35,240 nt of DNA, from positions 1 through 35,240 of the forward strand of contig SUTY01000008.1 in assembly GCA_015152455.1 (NCBI GenBank), written 5' to 3'. Within the stretch, counting starts at the first letter, position 1; each line of letters starts with the position of its first letter. Position numbers and translations under genes: made by a program. Source of the DNA: Cyanobacteria bacterium SIG32. Its GTDB lineage: Bacteria; Cyanobacteriota; Vampirovibrionia; Gastranaerophilales; Gastranaerophilaceae. Under the pieces are notes generated by a model. It did not search any database. It was given only the letters and a program-made list of their open reading frames with translations, and had not been told where the DNA came from. Shown here piece after piece: positions 18,212 through 25,910 of the stretch.

Positions 18212-18961
18212 ATGTCAGGACATTCAAAATGGTCAACCATTAAACACAAAAAAGCAAAAGTAGATTCACAACGTGCAGTTGTTTTTCAAAAATATTCAAG
18301 AGAATTAATCGTATCAGCAAGACTTGGAGGACCAGATCCTGCAGGTAATTTCCGTTTAAGAACTGCTATTGAAAAAGCAAAAGCTGCAGGTTTACCGAAC
18401 GACAACATTAAACGTGCGATAGATAAAGGTGCTGGTGCCGCTGGTGCTGAAAATTACGAAGAACTAATTTATGAAGGATACGCAGCAGGTGGAGTTGCAG
18501 TAGTTGTTGAAGCAATGACTGACAACCGAAACAGAACAGCTGGTGACATCAGAAGTTATTTCACAAAATATAACGGCAGTCTTGGTGCAACAGGTTGCGT
18601 AGGTTGGATGTTTGATCCAAAAGGCAGCATTACTTTCGATAAAGATGTTGATTACGACAAACTTTTTGAAACTGCAATTACACTTGATGCTGAAGATATT
18701 TTAGATGAAGAGGAAGAATACAAAGTTATAACTTCTACAGAAAAATTCCAAAGTGTAGTTGAAGGTCTTGAAGCTGAAGGATTCAAAAGTGTTAGTGCTG
18801 AATTAACCAGAATACCGCAAAACACAGTTGAAGTAACTGACGAAGCCGTTGCTTCTCAAATTCTAAAACTTTTAGACAAACTTGAAGAACACGACGACGT
18901 TCAAAACGTTTATGCAAACTTTGATATTTCTGATGAAATAATGCAAAAATTAGAGGGCTAA
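18212..18961 (+). CDS. YebC/PmpR (TACO1) family protein
   Basis: [65 protein letters not shown]. Confidence 0.96.
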   Translation: MSGHSKWSTIKHKKAKVDSQRAVVFQKYSRELIVSARLGGPDPAGNFRLRTAIEKAKAAGLPNDNIKRAIDKGAGAAGAENYEELIYEGYAAGGVAVVVEAMTDNRNRTAGDIRSYFTKYNGSLGATGCVGWMFDPKGSITFDKDVDYDKLFETAITLDAEDILDEEEEYKVITSTEKFQSVVEGLEAEGFKSVSAELTRIPQNTVEVTDEAVASQILKLLDKLEEHDDVQNVYANFDISDEIMQKLEG

Positions 18962-20181
18962 TGCTAGATAAAATAAAAGAATTATCTCAACTGCTTAATG
19001 AAAGCTACAGCGAAAAATCCGTTGTAACAGTTTTGAGTGATTTTTTTGCTGAGCATTATAATTCAAATTTGTGTAACTTAGTTTTAAATTCAGAATATAC
19101 TTCTAATAATAAATTATATCCGCTTTATAAATATAGCAAAGTAATCGGATATTTAGAATTTGACAAGACTACAACGGAACTTGAAAGTTTTTTAGATACA
19201 ACTTTGTACATGATTTCATTAAAAATTCAAAATTTAGTTTTGTCTGAAAGAATGCAAAAAGCAATTGATTTTCAACATTCTATGAAAAATATTGCTAAAA
19301 TCATAGAAACACAATATGAATTAAGATACATCATTCCTCTATTAGGAGAAATGATAGACAAATTCGTTCAAAATCATTTAATTTATATCTTTATAAAAGA
19401 AGATACACACGCATTCAAACTAATGTGGCCTAACACTTGCAAAGAAACAAAAATTTTTGATATCATCAACGCTGAGCCACTAAAAAGAGTTACGATAGAG
19501 GGATTTGGAATTTTTCCATTGGTGAGTGAAAATAAAGTTTTAGGTTATATAGTAACTAAAAACATTGACTCTAAATTAACCCTTAAAGAAATTGAATACT
19601 TAGAAGAACTCTCAAATCAAGCAGCAACTACAATAAATAGAGCTAATGTATATGCTGAAATTTTAAAACACGCAACACTTGATGCTTTAACAGGTTTTTA
19701 CAACAGAAGACAACTTGAAGAGCGTATCAAACAAGAATTTTCGAGTTCTCAACGTCAAAAAACACCTCTTTGCGGAATAATGACCGATATCGACCATTTC
19801 AAAAATGTCAATGATACGTATGGACACGCTGTTGGAGATTTGGTATTAAAAACTGTTTCTAAAGTTATCCGCTCTCAACTTCGTGAATACGACGTAGCAG
19901 GACGTTATGGTGGCGAAGAATTTGCACTACTTTTACCTTTCACCAAACTTAATGAAGCCAAAATGGTTGCAGAACGTCTTAGAGATTCTATTGAAAAAAC
20001 TAAAATAGATATATCAGAAGTTAATTCAGAAAGTAGCGATAAGGAAATTAGTGTAACTATAAGTTTAGGTATATACGAATTGAAAGAAACCGACAACGAA
20101 GAAGATTTACTAAAAAATGCTGACAAAGCACTTTATCAGGCAAAAGGAACAGGAAGAAACAGAGTTATAATTTATGAATAA
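18961..20181 (+). CDS. Diguanylate cyclase (GAF-like N-terminus plus GGDEF)
   Basis: DALTGFYNRRQLEE, TDIDHFKNVNDTYGHAVGD, RYGGEEFALLLP; I-site RxxD (REYD) exactly 5 residues before GGEEF. Confidence 0.93.
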   Translation: MLDKIKELSQLLNESYSEKSVVTVLSDFFAEHYNSNLCNLVLNSEYTSNNKLYPLYKYSKVIGYLEFDKTTTELESFLDTTLYMISLKIQNLVLSERMQKAIDFQHSMKNIAKIIETQYELRYIIPLLGEMIDKFVQNHLIYIFIKEDTHAFKLMWPNTCKETKIFDIINAEPLKRVTIEGFGIFPLVSENKVLGYIVTKNIDSKLTLKEIEYLEELSNQAATTINRANVYAEILKHATLDALTGFYNRRQLEERIKQEFSSSQRQKTPLCGIMTDIDHFKNVNDTYGHAVGDLVLKTVSKVIRSQLREYDVAGRYGGEEFALLLPFTKLNEAKMVAERLRDSIEKTKIDISEVNSESSDKEISVTISLGIYELKETDNEEDLLKNADKALYQAKGTGRNRVIIYE

Positions 20182-20644
20182 TACATACGAAAAAATATGC
20201 AAAAATCTTGATGATACAAAAAATCTGGCACAAAAATTTGCAAGCCTTATAGAAGAAAAAGGTTGCTTTGTAAGTTTATACGGAGAAATTGGAGCTGGCA
20301 AAACAGCATTTGTAAAATTGGTTGCAGATGCTTTGGGCGTAAAAGAAAAAGTTACAAGCCCAAGTTTTGTAATCCTGAATGAATATCATACTGCCAAATT
20401 GCCTATCTATCACTTTGATCTGTATAGATTGGAACACGAAGGCGTTAGCACTATCCTTGACGAACTGAGAGAATATTCTGAAGGTAAACAGGCAACTTTT
20501 GTCGAATGGGCAGAATTTTCACAAGATGAAATACCTTTCAATCATTTAAAAATAAATGTTACATATGATGAAGACGATAACAGAAAATATTCGTTTGAAG
20601 CATTTGGTCATGATAACATTAAAGTTATAGAGGGACTAAAATAG
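20174..20644 (+). CDS. tsaE: tRNA threonylcarbamoyladenosine biosynthesis ATPase TsaE
   Basis: SLYGEIGAGKTAFVKLVADALGV, VTSPSFVILNEY, HFDLYRL, FVEWAEF. Confidence 0.93.
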   Translation: MNNTYEKICKNLDDTKNLAQKFASLIEEKGCFVSLYGEIGAGKTAFVKLVADALGVKEKVTSPSFVILNEYHTAKLPIYHFDLYRLEHEGVSTILDELREYSEGKQATFVEWAEFSQDEIPFNHLKINVTYDEDDNRKYSFEAFGHDNIKVIEGLK

Positions 20645-21255
20645 TGAAGATTTTGGCATTTGATACTTGCTTAGATAAAATGTATGTTGTACTAAGGACA
20701 GAAGATAGAATTTTATCATCAGAAATCGTAGAAAATACTGATAGCAAATATCATTCTGCTTTTTTAATTTCAACAATTTCAAAGATTTTGCAAGAAAATA
20801 ATGTAGAACCCAAAGATCTTGATGTTATTGGAATAAATATCGGACCTGGAAGTTTTACAGGCATAAGAGCTTGTACAACTGTTGCAAGAGTAATGGCTCA
20901 ACAACTTAACATAAAAGCAATTGGAGTTTCATCATTAGAAATACTTTCAAAAATAAAAAAAGAGAATCCTCTTGTTGCGCTTGATGCAAGAAAAAATAAA
21001 GCATATTTATGGTGCGACGGCGAAATAAAAGGGGCAATTGAACTGGAAGAAATCCAACAATTAATTGCAACAGATAAATATAACGTCATAACAGACGATA
21101 GATTACAAAAAACTCTAGGAGGAATTTCATACCAACAGGAAAAATATCCTTTAGGCGAAATTCTTTCGGACTTGGTGATTAAGAAGTTAAAGACTTCAAG
21201 TGGTAATTGGGCTGAATTAATGCCACTATACATACAACCACCACCAATGGGATAG
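20644..21255 (+). CDS. tsaB: tRNA threonylcarbamoyladenosine biosynthesis protein TsaB
   Basis: ILAFDTCLDKMYV, IGINIGPGSFTGIRACTTVARVMAQ; GTG start, adjacent to tsaE. Confidence 0.92.
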   Translation: MKILAFDTCLDKMYVVLRTEDRILSSEIVENTDSKYHSAFLISTISKILQENNVEPKDLDVIGINIGPGSFTGIRACTTVARVMAQQLNIKAIGVSSLEILSKIKKENPLVALDARKNKAYLWCDGEIKGAIELEEIQQLIATDKYNVITDDRLQKTLGGISYQQEKYPLGEILSDLVIKKLKTSSGNWAELMPLYIQPPPMG

Positions 21256-21256
21256 A

Positions 21257-21299
21257 TTTGTCAGTTACGTTTCGTTACGAACTGGCAAATTTTTTTTTG
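21257..21299 (+). terminator. Rho-independent terminator after tsaB
   Basis: TTTGTCAGTT / AACTGGCAAA stem followed by a T10 run. Confidence 0.8.
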
Positions 21300-21316
21300 A
21301 GGGGACTTTAAAGATT

Positions 21317-22756
21317 ATGAAAATTTTACCGGTAATATTTTTCACAACACAAAAACCACAAAGATCTGATTACAATAAGAATCAGTATGATTCTTATTTG
21401 AATAAGGAACTTATTCAAGACACGTTCACATTTACTGGTAGAAAACCAATGTCAGGTAAAGAATTCAAGAAAAAATGCGCTCGATTTGTTCGTGATTTTT
21501 ACACTGGCGAACCAATGCTTGAAAGTTCTGATCTAACCAAAATGAAGAAACGAGGATTTTTTACCGGTACAATCAAGGAATTTCTTAAGAAAACCAAACC
21601 TTACGCAGAACAATTTATTGAACCGAAATCGGTAGAAGAAGAAGTTTACTTAAAAATAGCCGAAGCGGCCAAAACAAACCCTAATGCAACACTTCCAGAA
21701 TTATTTCAGAGTTGGTACAAACCTGCCAGAAGCTCTTTCCGTAGAGAACAAAAACCTTGTTTTGATTACATCAAAACCTTAGGTGCTATGCTTCCGCAAG
21801 AACATGCCGAACGATTTTTTAAGTTCATGGCAAAAATTGACCGCAAATTGTATGATGAACCTATTGTACAAGAATTTAGTATAAAAGAATTTAAGTATAA
21901 AATTTCTAAAACAATGGAAAAATCAACAGATATAGCCTTAAAAAACAGAATTTCCATGTATTTAGGACTACTTTCAGACCATAGTTTTGTTGATGATACA
22001 CCTATACATCCAAGTATTATAAAAAAGGTATTTAATTTTAAAAACGTAAAAGTTCCATATAGAAAATCAAAATATTATGATAAACATTTGAAACCTTACG
22101 AAACAGATAAAGATGCTGTTAAAATTAAAATTATTGAACTAATGCGTGACGCTTTAGCCGCTAAAGGTTATTTAAAACTAGAACGTATATGTAACGACAA
22201 TATCGATATGATTATGGGTAAACCTGTCAGAGTTCCGTTTAGTAACAAAACTTTTGTATATGATTTAGCTGAAGTATTACAAGACGTTCCTGATGAAAAA
22301 TTAAAAAAACAAATTCTTGCTGCGGCTGAAAATTTACCGTCTTCATCTCAAAGCCCTGAAGCTATGATTTTGAAACTTCACGACGCTGATGCGGACGTAA
22401 TTGGGGACAGATTATTTAATCCTGCTCTCGCTTCTATAGAACACTTCCACCCTGATTCTCTTGGGGGTTCTGACGATATGGTTAACTGCGGACTTGCAAA
22501 AAGATGGATTAACACTCTCAGAGGTAACGAAGCGCTTTGGGCATTCATTGAAAGAATGGGATTTGACTCAAAACATCAATATAGTTACGCAGATGATATT
22601 GTTAAATGTAATCACAAACAAAAAGTTCCATACGAAGACGCTTTAGGACATCTGGAAACTATTGAAAAAGAAGCAAGAATGGATTTAACTAAATATAAAG
22701 ATAAACTTAAACCGTATGAAGCTCCTGCAGATGTTATGAAAAAAAAAGTTTGCTAA
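21317..22756 (+). CDS. Uncharacterised protein with degenerate HNH-like motif
   Basis: ASIEHFHPDSLGGSDDMVNCGLAKRWINTLRGN; N-terminus contains DTFTFTGRK. Confidence 0.65.
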   Translation: MKILPVIFFTTQKPQRSDYNKNQYDSYLNKELIQDTFTFTGRKPMSGKEFKKKCARFVRDFYTGEPMLESSDLTKMKKRGFFTGTIKEFLKKTKPYAEQFIEPKSVEEEVYLKIAEAAKTNPNATLPELFQSWYKPARSSFRREQKPCFDYIKTLGAMLPQEHAERFFKFMAKIDRKLYDEPIVQEFSIKEFKYKISKTMEKSTDIALKNRISMYLGLLSDHSFVDDTPIHPSIIKKVFNFKNVKVPYRKSKYYDKHLKPYETDKDAVKIKIIELMRDALAAKGYLKLERICNDNIDMIMGKPVRVPFSNKTFVYDLAEVLQDVPDEKLKKQILAAAENLPSSSQSPEAMILKLHDADADVIGDRLFNPALASIEHFHPDSLGGSDDMVNCGLAKRWINTLRGNEALWAFIERMGFDSKHQYSYADDIVKCNHKQKVPYEDALGHLETIEKEARMDLTKYKDKLKPYEAPADVMKKKVC

Positions 22757-22859
22757 AAAATAATAAACAATTGTAAACTTTTTTTACTTTTTGCTTAAAA
22801 TCATTAAATTTTTACAAGAAGGTTTCCGATAACTTACTTGTAAGAATAGGAATGAAATT

Positions 22860-23147
22860 ATGGCAGATTCAGAATTTACTTTTAATAGACCGTACAAACC
22901 GTTTGGATTAAACGTAAAAGTCCCTGAAAGAACACTTAAACAAGCAAGTGAAACTTTAAGTAATTTAGCTAAAGCACCTGCAGATCCTCTGTTCAAGTTT
23001 TTAGAAGAAAATGAGAAAGTGTTCAATGGTGACTTAACATTCCAAATCAATAAAATATTTGCAGAAAGTTTTACTATTGGTTCTGCAATGCGTATGGAAG
23101 ACGAAAAAATGAACGGTATGCCACCATCATTTGATATGCACTTCTAA
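22860..23147 (+). CDS. Hypothetical protein (95 aa)
   Basis: ORF MADSEFTFNRPYKPFG..., followed by a clear terminator. Confidence 0.65.
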   Translation: MADSEFTFNRPYKPFGLNVKVPERTLKQASETLSNLAKAPADPLFKFLEENEKVFNGDLTFQINKIFAESFTIGSAMRMEDEKMNGMPPSFDMHF

Positions 23148-23177
23148 TCGCAATAACAAAAGTTTTTCTCCTTTTTT

Positions 23178-23202
23178 AAACGCCACAAACGGCGTTTTTT
23201 TA
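23178..23202 (+). terminator. Rho-independent terminator
   Basis: AAACGCC-ACAAAC-GGCGTTT plus T-run. Confidence 0.85.
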
Positions 23203-23219
23203 TTATAAAAATTCAGTTA

Positions 23220-23248
23220 TTGCCAAATATTGAAAAAAAAGGTAAGAT
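23220..23248 (+). promoter_or_regulatory. Sigma-70-like promoter of prepilin cassette 2
   Basis: TTGCCA-N17-TAAGAT, aligns with 12072-12100. Confidence 0.6.
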
Positions 23249-23254
23249 AAAAAG

Positions 23255-23286
23255 GCGCTAAGATACTAAGGCAGTAAGGCACTAAG
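23255..23286 (+). repeat. Octamer array C (consensus RYRSTAAG x4)
   Basis: GCGCTAAG|ATACTAAG|GCAGTAAG|GCACTAAG in perfect phase; partial reverse-complement octamers follow (CTTAGTAT|CCTAGTAA). Confidence 0.7.
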
Positions 23287-23339
23287 AATTTACAAATAAA
23301 AGAACTTAGTATCCTAGTAACTTATAAAAAAGGAACAAA

Positions 23340-23414
23340 ATGCTTAAAACCCAAGTAAAAACTTCAATAACTTACTTACATACTAACTCCCTAACTTCAT
23401 TAGGGGGGGGGTAG
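23340..23414 (+). CDS. Micro-ORF MLKTQVKTSITYLHTNSLTSLGGG* ending in G9-TAG (cassette 2)
   Basis: AAGGA RBS at 23330-23334; G9 at 23403-23411; TAG 23412-23414; shares 25-nt block with cassette 1. Confidence 0.45.
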   Translation: MLKTQVKTSITYLHTNSLTSLGGG

Positions 23415-23460
23415 AAACGCTCTCGTAGTCTGGGTTTTGGCGGTTTGCACAAAATCATAC

Positions 23461-23488
23461 CGTCATCCTGAACTTGTTTCAGGATCTC
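23461..23488. repeat. REP-like palindrome CGTCATCCTGAACTTGTTTCAGGATCTC
   Basis: ATCCTGAA-CTTGT-TTCAGGAT 8-bp perfect stem. Confidence 0.65.
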
Positions 23489-23519
23489 TAAATAAATTGA
23501 TAAATAATATAAAAATTGA

Positions 23520-23555
23520 AAGGTTGTTAACAAGAATTAGATCTTGTACAACCTT
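23520..23555 (+). other. Stem-loop between cassette 2 and prepilin 2
   Basis: AAGGTTGT-TA-ACAAGA / TCTTGT-ACAACCTT with 2-nt bulge, followed by a T-rich stretch. Confidence 0.55.
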
Positions 23556-23592
23556 GTTTTGTTATGTGAAAAACAAATTTCAAGAAAAAAGT

Positions 23593-23678
23593 CCTCCCTT
23601 GCTAGGGAGGATTTAGGTGGGTGTTTATTAATAATAAAAGCTCACCCACCCCCAGCCCCGCCCTAGCGAGGGAGGGGA
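23593..23678. repeat. Long imperfect inverted repeat (MITE/REP-doublet-like)
   Basis: Left CCTCCCTTGCTAGGGAGG...GGTGGGTG and right CACCCACC...CCGCCCTAGCGAGGGAGG are inverted homologous copies around TTATTAATAATAA. Confidence 0.65.
23645..23663 (-). other. G-quadruplex motif on the minus strand
   Basis: Minus strand GGGCGGGGCTGGGGGTGGG, four G-runs with 1-2-nt loops. Confidence 0.65.
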
Positions 23679-23736
23679 GTAAAGAACAGTAATTTAAAAA
23701 ACAGTAGTACATATAAAAAATGAAAGGAAAAAGGTT

Positions 23737-24498
23737 ATGAAAAAAACTGTAAAAAACTTGATCACTTGGTCACCTAGTCACTTGATCACTTCCCCAAAAT
23801 CCGCTTTTACTTTGGCTGAAGTTCTAATCACCCTAGCAATTATTGGTGTCGTTGCGGCAATGACAATACCTACCTTGATAAGTAATTACAAAAAACAAGT
23901 TGTAGAAACAAAATTATCCAAATTCTACACCACAATGAATCAAGCTATTAGATTATCTGAAGTTGACAATGGTTCTATTTTGACCTGGAAAAGACTTGAA
24001 GTTGATGAAATCGTCGATAGTGAGGGAAACCAACAAAAAATAACAACAAATTCTCTAGAATGGTTTAACAAATACATTGCACCATATATAAAAATAGCAA
24101 AAGTCGAAGAAGTTGAAAACGACCGTGAGGGGAATATTTTGATTTATTTTCTTGATGGATCATTAGTAAGTATAGGAGCAAACAGTTGGTTATTCTATCC
24201 TGATGCAAAAGACTACAAGTCAAGTATTGGAACAGACGGATATGTAACAAGAGATACCGCAATATCTGGAAGTAAATATTTCACATTCCATTTTAACCCT
24301 CATAGTTCTTCACGCCACCATAAAGGAAAAGGGATGGAACCATATGGTGTTGGTTGCGACCTTTGTACCATAAAACATTTCAAAACTAGAGCTGACATTG
24401 GTTGCAGAAAAGATGCCACAAACGAAGCCGCATATTGTACAAAAGTCATCCAGTTAAACAACTGGAAAATTCCTAAGGATTATCCATTTGAATTTTAA
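23737..24498 (+). CDS. Type IV prepilin-like protein
   Basis: KSA^FTLAEVLITLAIIGVVAAMTIPTLISNYKKQ; RBS AAGGAAAAAGG. Confidence 0.88.
   Translation: MKKTVKNLITWSPSHLITSPKSAFTLAEVLITLAIIGVVAAMTIPTLISNYKKQVVETKLSKFYTTMNQAIRLSEVDNGSILTWKRLEVDEIVDSEGNQQKITTNSLEWFNKYIAPYIKIAKVEEVENDREGNILIYFLDGSLVSIGANSWLFYPDAKDYKSSIGTDGYVTRDTAISGSKYFTFHFNPHSSSRHHKGKGMEPYGVGCDLCTIKHFKTRADIGCRKDATNEAAYCTKVIQLNNWKIPKDYPFEF
23758..23789 (-). repeat. Octamer array D inside the prepilin 2 leader coding sequence
   Basis: TTGATCAC|TTGGTCAC|CTAGTCAC|TTGATCAC; reverse complement gives GTGATCAA|GTGACTAG|GTGACCAA|GTGATCAA, the array A unit. Confidence 0.75.
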
Positions 24499-24566
24499 AT
24501 AAATTGATACATTTACTTGTTTTTGGAGTTATTGTTTTATATAATAACTCCAAAAGGAGTATGGAT

Positions 24567-25418
24567 ATGTTAACAGAAATTATGGGATTAGTAGATAAGT
24601 TTGAAACTGTTTTTAAAACTTTTAAACTTGACATTGTTTTGAGTGCAATCATTAACTTAATCATTATTGCAGTATTATTCAAACTAACAAATTTGTTTAT
24701 GCAAAAATTAAAAGAAAGAGCTGCAAAACAAGATTCTTCAGCCTTATCAAACCAATTAATTCCGATTTTGGATAAAATAATCAAGTTCTTAATTCTATTC
24801 TTCGTTATCGCTTCATTTTTACAAACCAACGGTTACTCAATAACATCTTTAATAGCAGGTTTTGGTATAACAGGTGTTGCAATAGGTTTTGCAGCCCAAC
24901 AAACCGTTGCAGATTTCTTCGGAACGCTTGCGATTATTGCAGACAAAATGTATAAAATCGGAGATTATATAAGTATTGCAGGAGTTGAAGGTACTGTAGA
25001 AGATGTAAATATGCTTTCGACAAAAATCAGAACTCTTGACGATTTTTTAGTTACTGTTCCAAACAATAACATATCTGGTGCTACAATTGTTAATATGTCA
25101 AAAGCTAAAAAACGCCGTATCAATGAAGTTTTTGGGGTAACTTATGACACAAGTAATGAAAAACTTCAAGAAGCAATGCAAATTATCAAAGATGTTTGTA
25201 ACGAACACAATAACGTAACAAAAGACACCAACGTATTCATTGAAACCTTGTCTGCAAGTTCAATTGATATAAGACTTCAAACTTACGTAAAAACAGGCGC
25301 TTTTGCAAATTTAGCAAAAGTTCGTTCTGAAGTCATTTTGGAAGTTGTAAAACGTTTTAGAGATGCGGAAATTGATTTTGCATTCCCATCACAATCCATT
25401 TATATCGAGAAAAAATGA
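24567..25418 (+). CDS. MscS-family mechanosensitive channel
   Basis: IAGFGITGVAIGFAAQQTVADFFGTLAIIADKMYKIGDYISI, VPNNNISGATIVN. Start chosen at 24567 from RBS AAAAGGAG. Confidence 0.92.
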   Translation: MLTEIMGLVDKFETVFKTFKLDIVLSAIINLIIIAVLFKLTNLFMQKLKERAAKQDSSALSNQLIPILDKIIKFLILFFVIASFLQTNGYSITSLIAGFGITGVAIGFAAQQTVADFFGTLAIIADKMYKIGDYISIAGVEGTVEDVNMLSTKIRTLDDFLVTVPNNNISGATIVNMSKAKKRRINEVFGVTYDTSNEKLQEAMQIIKDVCNEHNNVTKDTNVFIETLSASSIDIRLQTYVKTGAFANLAKVRSEVILEVVKRFRDAEIDFAFPSQSIYIEKK

Positions 25419-25885
25419 ATATAAAAATAATCGCATTAGGAAAAATTAAAGAAAAATTTTTAAAAGACGGAATAGATGAATTTCTAAAACGTCTTGGACC
25501 TTATGCAAGCATTGAAGTTATAGAATTAGCACCTATTGAAATTAAAGACGAAAACTTAATCGAACGAGTTTTAGAACAAGAGGGTGAAAAAATACTTTCT
25601 CACATAAAACCTCAATCTTACGTTATTACATTAGAAATTCAAGGCAAAATGCTTTCTTCCGAAGAACTTGCTGAAAAAATTGCATCTTTAACTAACGACG
25701 GAATTGGTGAGATAATTTTCGTAATCGGTTCTTCTTGTGGAATTTCCAAAACTGTTTCAGCCAGAGCTAACTTTAAACTAAGCATGTCTAAAATGACATT
25801 TTTACATCAATTTGCAAGATTAATTTTGGTCGAACAAATTTATAGGGCATTCAAAATTATCAAAAAAGAAACATACCATAAATAG
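25415..25885 (+). CDS. rlmH: 23S rRNA (pseudouridine1915-N3)-methyltransferase RlmH
   Basis: FVIGSSCGIS...KLSMSKMTFLHQFARLILVEQIYRAFKIIKKETYHK. Confidence 0.92.
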   Translation: MNIKIIALGKIKEKFLKDGIDEFLKRLGPYASIEVIELAPIEIKDENLIERVLEQEGEKILSHIKPQSYVITLEIQGKMLSSEELAEKIASLTNDGIGEIIFVIGSSCGISKTVSARANFKLSMSKMTFLHQFARLILVEQIYRAFKIIKKETYHK

Positions 25886-25910
25886 CAAAAAAAATATTTA
25901 GGGTTTTTAT

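Noticed and set aside
11025-22756. Prophage or restriction-defence island suggested by two HNH-like proteins
   Set aside because: No integrase, capsid, terminase, methyltransferase or toxin-antitoxin genes nearby; surrounding genes are housekeeping.
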